From: DASPFV01 sp035620975
GTDB lineage: Bacteria; Acidobacteriota; Vicinamibacteria; Vicinamibacterales; 2-12-FULL-66-21
Reading direction: 5' to 3'
Assembly (NCBI GenBank): GCA_035620975.1
Contig: DASPFV010000152.1
Span: 1-47,237, forward strand
DNA length: 47,237 nucleotides
The translations under genes and the position numbers were made by a program. The notes beneath the pieces are model-generated. The model ran no database searches and was not told where the DNA came from. It was given only the letters and a program-made list of their open reading frames with translations. How positions within the stretch are numbered: the stretch's first letter is position 1; each line of letters starts with the position of its first letter. Of this stretch, positions 39,715 to 47,237 are shown piece by piece.

Positions 39715-42357
39715 GTGTCGCTCTGGCGCCAGCTCACACGCGGCGTACGCGCCCTGGCCAGCCGGGCGGCGCGCGACAGGGACTTCGCGGACGAGTTCGA
39801 TCACTTCCTCGACGAGGCTGCGGCGGAGGCGATTGCGCGTGGCGTGTCACCCGAGGAGGCGAGACGGGCAGCGCGTCTGCAGTGCGGCGACGCGAGCGCG
39901 GTGCGCGACCAGGTGCACGCGTCCGGATGGGAGCACGCCGTAGAGACCCTGCTGGGCGACGTGCGATACGCCGCGCGACGGCTGCGACGGGCGCCTAACT
40001 ATTCGCTGGTCGTCATCGTGACGCTCGCGCTCGGCATCGGCGCGAGCACGGCCGTGTTCAGCGCCGTCCGGCCAATTCTGTTCGAGCCCCTGCCCTACCC
40101 TCGACCGGATCGCCTGATGGCGATCTGGGACTACACCCGCGACGGCGACCGCCTGGACGTGACCTTCGGGACGTTTCGCGAGCTCGACACCCGCAGCCGG
40201 ACTTTCGAGTCGCTGGCCGTGTTCAGGTCCTGGCAACCGACGGTCACCGGGCCGGCGGAGGCCGAGCGGCTGGAGGGCCAGCGCGTCACCGCCCGCTACT
40301 TCCGCGTGCTCGGTGTCAGGCCCGCCCTCGGCCGCGACTTCCATCCCTCTGACGATCTGGTCCGCGGACCCAGAGTCGTCGTGCTGAGCGACGGGCTGTG
40401 GCGCCGCCGGTTCGGCGCCGACGCGGAGATCATCGGCCGGCTCATCACGCTGGACGACGACGCGTACGAGGTCATCGGCGTGATGCCGCGCCATTTCGAA
40501 CACCTCGTGTCGGCGGCAGCCACGATCTGGACGCCCCTGCAGTACGACGCCAGCCTCCCGGTCGAGGGGCGGGAATGGGGGCACCACCTCCGGATGCTCG
40601 GGAGGCTGCACCACGAGGCCACGCTGGATGCGGCCCGGCAGGAGCTCGACGCGATCGCCCGGACGCCCGTCCCGGAATTCGTACGAGTGCCATGGGCGTC
40701 GCTAGGAAACGGGCTGCTCATGACGCCCCTGCAGGAGGACCTGACCAGTGGCATACGGCCGGCGCTCGTCGCCGTGCTCGGCGCCGTCCTGCTGGTGCTC
40801 GGCATGGCCTGCGTGAACGTCGCGAACCTCACGCTGGCGCAGGGCCTCCGACGACAGGCCGAGTTCGCCATGCGGGCGGCGCTCGGGGCCGGGCGCCTGC
40901 GGCTGATCCGCCAGGTCGTGACCGAAGGGCTGCTGCTGGCCGCCCTGGGCGGCGCGGCCGGCACGGCGATGGCGGTGTTCGCGCTCCGGTGGCTCGTCTC
41001 TCGCGCGCCCGCCGGTCTCCCGCGCGCCTCCGCGATCGGCATCGACGGCCATGCGCTCGCGTTCGCGCTCGCGGCCACCATCATTATCGGGCTCGCCGTC
41101 GGCGTTCTGCCGCTCCGCTATGCGGGCGTCGCACGGCTCCGCACCGGCGTGCCCGGCAGCCCGGGCCACGCGGCCGGCCACGGCCTCGCGAGCCGCGCGC
41201 TCGTCGCCCTGGAAGTCGCGCTGGCGCTCGTGCTGCTGGTCAGCGCCGGCCTCCTGGTCCGCACGCTCGACAACCTGTTCGCGATCTCCCCCGGCTTCAC
41301 GACCGGCCGACTGCTCACGATGCAGGTGCAGGCGACCGGTCGGCGGTTCGATCGGGAAACATCGCAGCGCTTCTTCGATGCGGCGCTCGAGTCCGTCCGT
41401 AAGGTCCCGGGCGTGGCCGCTGCAGCCTTGTCCAGCCAGTTGCCTCTCAGCGGCGACCGGCACGAATACGGCGCCAGCTTCGAACGCGACGTGGAGCGCG
41501 GCGGCGCGAACGCCTTCCCGGTGTTCCGGTACGCCGTCAGCCCCGGCTACTTCGCCACGCTGGGCATCCCGCTCCGCCGTGGACGCGTGCTCGACGACCA
41601 CGACGCCACGGCGGCGCCGCTCGTGACGGTCGTCAGCGAGTCGTACGCGCGCAAGTTCACGGGGGCGGACGCCATTGGCCAGCGCATCTACATCGGGCAG
41701 ATCAGCGGGCCGCCCTACACTGTCGTCGGCGTCGTCGGGGACGTGACCCAGACCTCGCTCGCCGATCCCGGCGCCGATGCCGTGTACGTCGCCCCGCGGC
41801 AGTGGCCGTTCAGCGACAGCGCGCGGTGGCTGGTGGTCAGGACCCACGGCCCCCCGGAGCCGCTCGCGGCCGCCGTGCGGGAAGCCGTGTGGTCGGTGGA
41901 TCGCGGGCAGCCGGTGGTGCGCATTGCGACGATGGAGCGGCTGCTGATCGAGTCAACCGGGGTCCGCCATTTCGCGCTGGTACTGTTCCAGGTGTTCGGC
42001 GCCGCGGCGCTCGTCCTCGTCGCCACCGGCGTCTACGCCGTCGTGGCGGGCAGCGTCCAGCAGCGCACCCGGGAAATAGGCGTGCGACTCGCCCTCGGCG
42101 CCTCACCCGGGCGGGTCCTCGGTCTCGTGCTGGCCCAGGGGATGGCGGTCAGTTTCGGGGGGTTGATGGTCGGCCTCGCCGGATCGGCGGCAGCCAGCGG
42201 CGCCCTGATGACGCTGCTCTTCGGGGTATCTCCGCTGGATCCGGCCACGTATGCCAGCGTGATCGTGCTGCTGCTCGTGGTTTCGGCAGCGGCCTGCGCC
42301 ATCCCCGCCTGGCGCGCCAGCCGTGTCGATCCCTCGGTCACGCTCCGCGCGGAATGA
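39715..42357 (+). CDS. Orphan ABC-type permease, MacB/FtsX fold, duplicated (copy 4, PadR-linked)
   Basis: GTG start at 39715, one base after the padR stop. The 880-residue protein begins with the PadR-linked helical domain (DFADEFDHFLDEAAAEAIAR, GVSPEEARRAARLQCGD), then the first membrane helix (SLVVIVTLALGIGASTAVF) and the core domain with LFEPLPYPRPDRLMAIWD and ARYFRVLGVRPALGRDF. FtsX unit one has LLVLGMACVNVANLTLAQGL and AMRAALGAGRLRLIRQ. The second core domain and FtsX unit two (RTREIGVRLALGASPGRVLG) end with DPSVTLRAE. It is orphan, without an ATPase. Role unknown; regulated by PadR by inference from coupling. Confidence 0.9.
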   Translation: MSLWRQLTRGVRALASRAARDRDFADEFDHFLDEAAAEAIARGVSPEEARRAARLQCGDASAVRDQVHASGWEHAVETLLGDVRYAARRLRRAPNYSLVVIVTLALGIGASTAVFSAVRPILFEPLPYPRPDRLMAIWDYTRDGDRLDVTFGTFRELDTRSRTFESLAVFRSWQPTVTGPAEAERLEGQRVTARYFRVLGVRPALGRDFHPSDDLVRGPRVVVLSDGLWRRRFGADAEIIGRLITLDDDAYEVIGVMPRHFEHLVSAAATIWTPLQYDASLPVEGREWGHHLRMLGRLHHEATLDAARQELDAIARTPVPEFVRVPWASLGNGLLMTPLQEDLTSGIRPALVAVLGAVLLVLGMACVNVANLTLAQGLRRQAEFAMRAALGAGRLRLIRQVVTEGLLLAALGGAAGTAMAVFALRWLVSRAPAGLPRASAIGIDGHALAFALAATIIIGLAVGVLPLRYAGVARLRTGVPGSPGHAAGHGLASRALVALEVALALVLLVSAGLLVRTLDNLFAISPGFTTGRLLTMQVQATGRRFDRETSQRFFDAALESVRKVPGVAAAALSSQLPLSGDRHEYGASFERDVERGGANAFPVFRYAVSPGYFATLGIPLRRGRVLDDHDATAAPLVTVVSESYARKFTGADAIGQRIYIGQISGPPYTVVGVVGDVTQTSLADPGADAVYVAPRQWPFSDSARWLVVRTHGPPEPLAAAVREAVWSVDRGQPVVRIATMERLLIESTGVRHFALVLFQVFGAAALVLVATGVYAVVAGSVQQRTREIGVRLALGASPGRVLGLVLAQGMAVSFGGLMVGLAGSAAASGALMTLLFGVSPLDPATYASVIVLLLVVSAAACAIPAWRASRVDPSVTLRAE

Positions 42358-42619
42358 GAAGAGTCAGCTCGCGGCGCACGTTATGGGCCTTCGTGCCGCT
42401 TGACGGTCTGTCTCGGTAAGTAGCCACCGCTGCTACGCTCCGCGCCGGCACTGGCCGTCCGAGGCCCGCTTCCGCGAGGCGGGAAAACGGGCCAATGAAA
42501 CGACCGGACAGCACCGGCCACCGGAGGGCCGCAGGCCCACTTTCTGCGCGGTCATTTCTTCACCGCGAACCTGGAACCTGGAACCCGGAAACGAACCCTG
42601 AACCAGGAACCTGCAGAGG
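42358..42619. other. Intergenic stretch with short GGAACCTG-type direct repeats
   Basis: The convergent ends of two genes enclose a non-coding stretch. Near 42568-42612 it carries short direct repeats of the type GAACCTGGAACCTGGAACCC. No gene seen. Confidence 0.4.
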
Positions 42620-44197
42620 TCACCGGAACAACCCCGCGATCCAGTCGACGACACGCCGCTTGTAGATCATCCAGTCGTCGTGCCCTTCCCAGTTCTCCAT
42701 GCCGTGCGGAGCGCCCTCCAGCTGGATCACGTCGTGCCTGACGCCCAGCTCCGTCAGCCTGGACGCGTAGGCGTGCGCCTGTTTCGTGAGCGGGTCAGCC
42801 GTTCCATTCACGAGCAAGACCGGCGGCATGTCGCTGTGCGCCAGATAGAGCGGTGAGTGACTGCGGAGGAGCGCACGCGCTTCGTCGTCCAGCACGGTGC
42901 GGCGGAACAGCCGCACGAGCAGCGAGCGTGGCGACGCGTCCGTCACCATGGCCGGCAAGTCGTACACGCCGTAGAAGGATACGACTCCGCTGAGCGACCG
43001 ATCCTCCGCAGCGATCCTGGTCACCATCTGGCCACTGGCCGACTCGCCGACGAGCACGATGCGCGCCGGATCGATGTTGAAGCGGGCGTGCTCGGTGCGG
43101 ACGAACCTGATGGCGCGGCGCAGGTCCTCGAGCTGGTCCTCGTGGGTGAACGCCGGCGTCAGGCGATACTCGATCGACACCCACGCGAGGCCGGCGCGGG
43201 CCAGCGGCTCGAACAGCGGCGTGATGTAGGTGACCTTGTCCCCCGCCTCCCAGCCTCCCCCATGCACGAGAATCACGCCGGGCCCGGGCTTCGCGGCGGG
43301 CGGAACGAAAGCGTCGAGCTTCACCTCCGGCGAGCGGGCGTAGACGATGTCTTTCCGGAGCGGGCCCCCCGGGGCCGTGACGGGCGCCGGGCCGGCCGGA
43401 GCCAGGGCCGACAGCCACGCCACGACCGCCCGCTTGTAGCTCCACTGAGACGGCCACCAGTTCTCGACGCGATGGCTGGCGCCGGCGACTTCCAGGAACT
43501 CGCACCGATGTCGAGCCTGAGCGAGGGCGCTGCAGACACGCCGGGCCCGGTCCACGGGCACGTCGCGGTCGGCGCCGCCGTGGATCATGAATACAGCCGG
43601 TCTCTGCCGTCCGGGCGGCGCGTGCGCGCCGGCAGCCACCCCGGTGAGCGCGTCCGCGGTGCCGCCTGGTTCGTAGATGCCGCCGATCAGCACGGCTCCG
43701 AGCACACCGTCGTCGCCCGGGACGGCGAGCATCGAGGCGAGATCCGCACCGGCATCCTCCCCGAGGAGCAGCACCCGCGCCGGATCCACCTTGAACTCGC
43801 GGGCATGGCAGCGGATGAACGCCAGCGCCGCGCGGACATCTGCCAGCGACTGCTCGATACCCACCGCACCGGCGAGCCGGTAGTCGACGGAGAACCAATG
43901 GTACCCGGCGCGGGTCACCATCTCGAGCAGCTGGCCGACGTGGGCGATGCGGCTGCCCGACGTCCAGCCGCCGCCATGGATGACGACGACCGCGGGACGC
44001 CGGTCCGGCCCGGGTTGCACGTACGCGTCGAGCGCGAGGCCGCCCGAATAGGGAATCGCGCCCTGCACACCGGGAACGATGTAGTTGCCGTCGGGATTCC
44101 CCACCTGAAGAGGCGGGCACGGCTGCCCGCTCGCGCCCTGGCCCAGAGCGAGCAGAGACAGCAGGAACATGCCGGTGCGACCGACGCCGCCCACCAT
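42620..44197 (-). CDS. Secreted tandem alpha/beta-hydrolase (esterase-type), first domain with mutated nucleophile, 525 aa
   Basis: ATG 44197 follows a GAGGAGG ribosome site and starts a signal peptide (MFLLSLLALGQGASG). Two homologous esterase/acetylesterase-like domains follow. Domain 1 (about 40-270): HGGGW oxyanion motif (74-78), VDYRLAG, elbow GEDAG (146-150) with Asp148 where the nucleophilic Ser should be, and GASHRVENW with the His. Domain 2 (about 285-525): HGGGW (312-316), IEYRLTPAF, elbow GESAS (384-388) with Ser386, and GAPHGMENW. Only domain 2 should be catalytic; domain 1 may be structural or bind a ligand. It is the third gene of a probable ArsR - SRPBCC - esterase operon, 34 bases after the SRPBCC stop. 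Confidence 0.85.
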   Translation of the reverse strand: MVGGVGRTGMFLLSLLALGQGASGQPCPPLQVGNPDGNYIVPGVQGAIPYSGGLALDAYVQPGPDRRPAVVVIHGGGWTSGSRIAHVGQLLEMVTRAGYHWFSVDYRLAGAVGIEQSLADVRAALAFIRCHAREFKVDPARVLLLGEDAGADLASMLAVPGDDGVLGAVLIGGIYEPGGTADALTGVAAGAHAPPGRQRPAVFMIHGGADRDVPVDRARRVCSALAQARHRCEFLEVAGASHRVENWWPSQWSYKRAVVAWLSALAPAGPAPVTAPGGPLRKDIVYARSPEVKLDAFVPPAAKPGPGVILVHGGGWEAGDKVTYITPLFEPLARAGLAWVSIEYRLTPAFTHEDQLEDLRRAIRFVRTEHARFNIDPARIVLVGESASGQMVTRIAAEDRSLSGVVSFYGVYDLPAMVTDASPRSLLVRLFRRTVLDDEARALLRSHSPLYLAHSDMPPVLLVNGTADPLTKQAHAYASRLTELGVRHDVIQLEGAPHGMENWEGHDDWMIYKRRVVDWIAGLFR

Positions 44198-44231
44198 CGG
44201 ACCTCCTCGCGCAGAGGTGTGCCGGAGCCGG

Positions 44232-45215
44232 CTACGCCCGCGTCTCGAGCACGGGGCGCCGCAGCTCCGTCCGCCATTCGGCGCTGTCCGGCGTCGACTC
44301 CGGTCCGACCGGATAGCACTCGTAGAAATCCGGACCGGGCTCGTGGCCGCTGGCGGCAATCCATTCGTTGAACTCCGCCCAGGCGCTGCCGAGCCGCTCG
44401 TAGGGACCCCTGTAGACAGCCTGCACGACCTTCAGCGACGGGACTTCCCGGCCCACCACGCGCCCCGTGCTGCTGACCGGCGAGGACACCGGCACGCAGA
44501 TCTCGAAATCGAACGTGGCGGGATCCGTCCTGAAGTGGTGCGTGAACCAGGGGCCTGCCGGACCGATGCCCTGAGCCTTCACGGCCTGCAGGATCTCGGT
44601 GAGGCCTGGCCCCATCACCGACTGGATCTCGTGCCGTGGCACCGTGACGTGAATGGCCGCCGCCAGCTGCGCAGTGGTTTCGGTGACCACCGGGCCCTCG
44701 ATGACGCGCAGCGTGCCGCCGTCCTGCGGAAGCGACGAGAGCAGTCGCTCGAGCCGATCGTAGCCGGCCATGATGCCCTGCTCCATGCCGGACCTGCTCG
44801 CCGTATCACGCGCTTCCGTCGACTCGTAGCGCACGCTGAGCCTGACGGTCGTGACCCCTTCCTGCTCCTCGAAGACGGTCGTGTTCACCGCTTCCCCCGG
44901 ATACCAGGCGTCGTCGAACCTCTCGGTCGCGACGAGCCGCTCCGGACGGACGATCTCGAGGAACTCGCCGCCGAGGCCCATCCGGTGTCCGGTGGATGCC
45001 TTGTGCCAGACGTAGCGATAGCGGCCACCCACCCTGAGCTCGATCTCGCAGACCGGCATCGTCCAGCCCTCGGGGCCGAGCAGCCAGCGGCGCACGAGCT
45101 CGGGCTTCGTGAACGCATCGAACACGAGCGCGCGCGGCGCGTTCAGATCACGCTCGATCTCGATGGTGCGGTCGCCCGACGCCGTGATTCGGAACGTTTC
45201 AGGATAGAAGCGCAT
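44232..45215 (-). CDS. SRPBCC (AHSA1-type) protein fused to a GyrI-like effector-binding domain, 327 aa
   Basis: AAGGAG lies just before the ATG at 45215. Residues about 15-165 are an AHSA1/START-like SRPBCC domain: IEIERDLNAPRALVFDAFTK, PELVRRWLLGPEGWTMPVCE, GGRYRYVWHKASTGHRMGLG, GEFLEIVRPERLVATERFDD. From about 175 a GyrI/AraC-effector-type domain follows (TTAQLAAAIHVTVPRHEIQS, GPWFTHHFRTDPATFDFEIC, VVQAVYRGPYERLGSAWAEF, YECYPVGPESTPD). Both halves form hydrophobic ligand pockets, so it probably binds a small lipophilic molecule. ArsR regulators paired with AHSA1 proteins are very common; here the ArsR gene is immediately upstream on the same strand. Confidence 0.88.
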   Translation of the reverse strand: MRFYPETFRITASGDRTIEIERDLNAPRALVFDAFTKPELVRRWLLGPEGWTMPVCEIELRVGGRYRYVWHKASTGHRMGLGGEFLEIVRPERLVATERFDDAWYPGEAVNTTVFEEQEGVTTVRLSVRYESTEARDTASRSGMEQGIMAGYDRLERLLSSLPQDGGTLRVIEGPVVTETTAQLAAAIHVTVPRHEIQSVMGPGLTEILQAVKAQGIGPAGPWFTHHFRTDPATFDFEICVPVSSPVSSTGRVVGREVPSLKVVQAVYRGPYERLGSAWAEFNEWIAASGHEPGPDFYECYPVGPESTPDSAEWRTELRRPVLETRA

Positions 45216-45233
45216 GGTGACTCCTTGTCGATG

Positions 45234-45593
45234 TCAGCGGGATCGCTTCCTGCGTTTCGTCTTCGGACGCGTGAGCTCCTCGAGCACCGCGTCGAGGCGG
45301 CTGAAGGAGCTCTCCCAGAACTCCCGGTACTGCTCGAGCCAGGCGCTGGCCTGGGCCAACCGTTCCGGCTCGAGCCGGCTGGGGCGGCGCTGGGCGTCGC
45401 GCGCCCTCGAGATGAGGCCCGCCCGCTCGAGCACCTTCAGGTGCTTCGAGATCGCCGGCTGCGTCATGTCGAACGGTTTTGCGAGCTCGTTGACGGTCGC
45501 GTCGCCGGACGCCAGCCGGGCGAGGATGGCGCGCCGCGTCGGATCAGCGAGCGCCGCGAACGTGGCGCTGAGGTGGTCGGCAGCGGTTTGCAT
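45234..45593 (-). CDS. ArsR-family transcriptional regulator, 119 aa
   Basis: ATG 45593 is the start: it lies inside one operator copy and the residues after it are the normal ArsR N-terminus (MQTAADHLSATFAALADPTR, RAILARLASGDATVNELAKP). The recognition helix is MTQPAISKHLKVLERAGLIS, the wing RARDAQRRPSRLEPERL and the tail a dimer helix (ASAWLEQYREFWESSFSRLD). No metal-binding Cys box is present, as in the subclass that partners AHSA1-domain proteins. The SRPBCC gene follows after 18 bases, and the promoter and operators lie at 45585-45650. Confidence 0.92.
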   Translation of the reverse strand: MQTAADHLSATFAALADPTRRAILARLASGDATVNELAKPFDMTQPAISKHLKVLERAGLISRARDAQRRPSRLEPERLAQASAWLEQYREFWESSFSRLDAVLEELTRPKTKRRKRSR

Positions 45594-45650
45594 AACCTGA
45601 GGTTTGTATAACCTGTTAGTATTGTATGTGCCGGCTGGAATCTCTGTCAA
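45585..45650 (-). promoter_or_regulatory. arsR promoter with twin operator sites overlapping the start codon
   Basis: On the minus strand TTGACA (45645-45650), 18-base spacer, TACAAT (45621-45626). Downstream lie two copies of an imperfect palindrome, GGTTATACAAACC (45601-45613) and GGTTATGCAAACC (45585-45597), three bases apart. The second copy contains the ATG of arsR. This is a likely autorepression site blocking both transcript elongation and ribosome access. Confidence 0.8.
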
Positions 45651-45766
45651 GGCCCTGCTCACCCCATCGCGAATCTCCGCGGATTCTCTCAGTCCGGCGT
45701 GGCGCTGACCTGTCCGCAGTGGCTAATGGGGGCGAAGCCGGACCGCGAGGCTCGCGGATGGCCCGA

Positions 45767-45912
45767 CGGGACGCGGATGCTCGCGGGTCACACAACGGGA
45801 CGCGGATGGGCGCGGATGCTCGCGGGTTATCTAACGGGACGCGGATGAACGCGGACGGTCGCGGATCATCCGACGGGACGCGGATGAACGCGGATCCTTG
45901 CGGATGATTACG
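45767..45912. repeat. Imperfect 39-bp tandem repeat array, about 3.7 units
   Basis: Units begin CGGGACGCGGATG: a shortened 29-bp unit at 45767-45795, then 39-bp units at 45796, 45835 and 45874. Shared internal pieces are ACGCGGAT and TCGCGG. The unit length is 13 codons, but no plausible gene spans it. The flanks 45651-45766 and 45913-46029 hold no gene. Confidence 0.75.
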
Positions 45913-46029
45913 ACGGTCGTGGACCAGGCGCCGTGACGCGGCGTCCCCGCCCCGAATTCGATCGCAAGAAGCAGATAGCGGCGCCCGGGGGCGCTCAGCC
46001 ACAATGCTCTCCGTCAAGAGGAGGACAGC

Positions 46030-46518
46030 GTGGCCTTTAGGATAACGGCGCTCAATCGGGGTGAATTCGAGGAACTCTTCCCGCTCGACGACGAGGCGCT
46101 GGCGCGTCGGGGAGCGAAGCGATACGTGGCCGACAGCAAGCCCGGCTACCCGTGCCGCGTGAGCCTTCAGGATGCGGAACCGGGAGAGCGCGTCATCCTG
46201 CTCCCGTATCGGCACCAGCCGGCAGCCTCGCCGTATCAGGCGTCCGGACCCATTTTCGTCCGTGAAGCGGCTCAGACCACGACGCTGCCCCCCGACACCG
46301 TGCCAGAGTTGCTCCGGTCCCGCCTGCTGTCGGTCAGGGCCTACGATCGGCACCACTTGATGACGGGCGCCGACGTGGTCGACGGCCGCGAGCTCGGTGC
46401 CTTCCTGATCCGCACACTCGAGACCGAGGAGGTCAGCTACGTGCACGTCCACTTCGCGCGCCCGGGCTGCTTCGCGTGCCGCGTGGAACGGGAACGCGGG
46501 TCGTCGCGGATTCCGTGA
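46030..46518 (+). CDS. DUF1203-family protein, 162 aa
   Basis: GTG start at 46030 preceded by AAGAGGAGGA. The whole length matches the DUF1203 pattern: FRITALNRGEFEELFPLDDE, ADSKPGYPCRVSLQDAEPGE, ILLPYRHQPAASPYQASGPI, FVREAAQ, LLSVRAYDRHHLMTGADVVD, and the end YVHVHFARPGCFACRVERE. Function is unknown for the family; conserved Cys/His near the ends could bind a metal. It stands alone on this strand. Confidence 0.88.
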   Translation: MAFRITALNRGEFEELFPLDDEALARRGAKRYVADSKPGYPCRVSLQDAEPGERVILLPYRHQPAASPYQASGPIFVREAAQTTTLPPDTVPELLRSRLLSVRAYDRHHLMTGADVVDGRELGAFLIRTLETEEVSYVHVHFARPGCFACRVERERGSSRIP

Positions 46519-46890
46519 TTGTACGGGAGGACCTCCGCGACGGAACCCGTGCGAGAGCCTCTTTAGTTGCCCACCCCGCCTCCGCCGCGTAGCGGCTTCG
46601 GCGAGGTCTCGCCGGAGCGCCTGCGGCGCGAAGGCGGAAGCGGGGATCGTGGCCCCCGCGAGCGACGGCGATGCGGGGGCCCCCGGCGCGCGTTCTTCGC
46701 GCGCTGGGGTGGGGTGGGGGGTCCGGCGGGGCGAAGCCCCCCGGTTTCTCTTTAGAAGCAGATCATTGCAGCGCGCGAAGGTTCAAGAACCTGGCGCGCA
46801 GGCTGCTTCGTTGCCTTGAAGCCGCACGCTCATTACACTCGTCGGGTCAGGACGTAGCTGTCCGTTGTCGACCCGATGGCGCCACCGGCC
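46519..46890. other. GC-rich structured intergenic sequence
   Basis: Dense short inverted repeats (such as GCGCG-TTCTT-CGCGC near 46688) and complementary C-rich and G-rich flanks (CCCACCCCGCC near 46572, GGGGTGGGGTGGGG near 46706) suggest an extended foldback of the kind dispersed between acidobacterial genes. No gene recognised. Confidence 0.45.
46723..46744 (+). terminator. Hairpin followed by T-rich tract
   Basis: CCGG-C-GGGGC-GAA-GCCCC-CC-GG folds into a tight stem and is followed by TTTCTCTTTAG. It could end transcription coming from the DUF1203 gene about 200 bases upstream. Confidence 0.4.
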
Positions 46891-46926
46891 TAGCCTTAGC
46901 CTTAGCCTTAGCCTTAGCCTTAGCCT
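46891..46926. repeat. Hexanucleotide run (TAGCCT)6
   Basis: Six perfect copies of TAGCCT, followed by AAGCTAAG so that the end folds back on the run. No gene lies across it. Confidence 0.9.
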
Positions 46927-47081
46927 AAGCTAAGCAGCCCGTGCTGAATCTGGCCGTTCTACTTGACCCTCGGTGTGATGATTTGGCTCAGCGGTGGCGT
47001 CGTCATCCCGGGAACGACCAGTGAGGGGTCTTAATCGAATTAAGCAAACGCCCGCACGCCATCCGGCGGCAGGTTCCTGCA

Positions 47082-47237
47082 TTACCGACGAGCGGTAGCC
47101 ACTGAACCTATGAAGCCGCCGACGATGCTCACAAAGTCATCGGGATGCGTCAGGTGCGGCACATGCCCAGCGCCACTGAATGTGTGTCGACGCGCACGTG
47201 GAAGGGCTTCCCCAATTTTGTCGAGAATCGTTCCGAA
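47082..47237 (-). CDS. Alpha/beta hydrolase, C-terminal 51 residues (rest outside window)
   Basis: The frame enters from the window edge and reads FGTILDKIGEALPRARRHTF, SGAGHVPHLTHPDDFVSIVG and GFIGSVATARR, stop at 47082-47084. GAGHVPHLTHPDDF is the catalytic-His segment of classical alpha/beta-fold hydrolases, followed by the normal last helix. The base composition is less GC-rich than the rest of the window. The start and nucleophile lie outside. Confidence 0.8.
   Translation of the reverse strand, partial: FGTILDKIGEALPRARRHTFSGAGHVPHLTHPDDFVSIVGGFIGSVATARR

Noticed and set aside
42857..44371. A 504-codon plus-strand frame opposite the tandem esterase
   Set aside because: The esterase frame carries two sets of HGGGW and His motifs and a ribosome site; the opposite frame has none.
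45767..45912. CRISPR array
   Set aside because: The repeats are contiguous, imperfect and without unique spacers, and there are no cas genes.
46891..46926. Linear chromosome end or telomere
   Set aside because: Only six hexamers, embedded between ordinary sequence with a gene after it; no terminal structure.

Overview
The window looks like a chromosomal piece of a soil Acidobacteriota, most likely class Vicinamibacteria. This is inferred from family content, not from a marker gene. The base composition is GC-rich. There are four intact, very large MacB/FtsX-type permeases without ATPase partners (the 'acidobacterial duplicated orphan permease' style), two of them directly behind PadR regulators. 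There are also winged-helix/TolB-propeller sensors, Hanks-type Ser/Thr kinases with TPRs, an M16 peptidase, an Uma2 nuclease, a PEP-CTERM protein and many small secreted proteins. No rRNA gene, intact tRNA, CRISPR array, phage module or transposase gene is visible.

Layout. 1-2.2 kb: the end of an ArsR-rhodanese regulator, an internally deleted methyltransferase and an MFS exporter (metalloid/thiol-stress type context). 2.3-16 kb: an ATPase remnant, orphan permease 1, a remnant of an Ig-like domain, a secreted carboxylesterase divergent from a winged-helix/TolB sensor, an M16 peptidase, a small secreted protein and orphan permease 2. 16-19.7 kb: Uma2, a Ser/Thr kinase-TolB-TPR receptor and a small membrane protein.

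19.7-33.7 kb is a gene graveyard with some living genes. The remnants include a frameshifted secreted protein, a CARDB domain, a zinc-ribbon kinase N-terminus, a Big_5-type domain, two broken methyltransferases, a truncated TolB propeller, kinase and permease stubs, a GNAT stub and a degenerate tRNA-Asn. Apparently intact in this stretch are an MNT nucleotidyltransferase whose HEPN toxin partner is frameshifted, a PEP-CTERM protein, a DUF1579 protein, a Tat-exported SMP-30/gluconolactonase-like protein, a repeat coiled-coil protein, a CopC-like protein and a sigma factor. At about 32.98 kb a kinase gene is fused by deletion to the last part of an outer-membrane barrel gene. A cupredoxin lipoprotein follows. 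CopC, barrel and cupredoxin together suggest the ruins of a copper-handling locus.

34.2-42.4 kb: two PadR-permease pairs, each with a readable promoter/operator, flanking two DinB-family genes and a tiny FmdB zinc ribbon. Upstream of the second PadR, on the opposite strand, lies a 45-codon frame that ends like a class II lanthipeptide core. It is the most speculative item here. 42.6-45.7 kb: a minus-strand operon ArsR - SRPBCC/GyrI-like - tandem esterase, with a promoter and twin operator sites, one of which contains the ArsR start codon. 45.7-47.2 kb: a 39-bp repeat array, a DUF1203 gene, a GC-rich structured intergenic region, a TAGCCT hexamer run and the C-terminus of an alpha/beta hydrolase.

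Coordinates of remnants are approximate at their broken ends. All family calls were made by reading motifs, without database searches.
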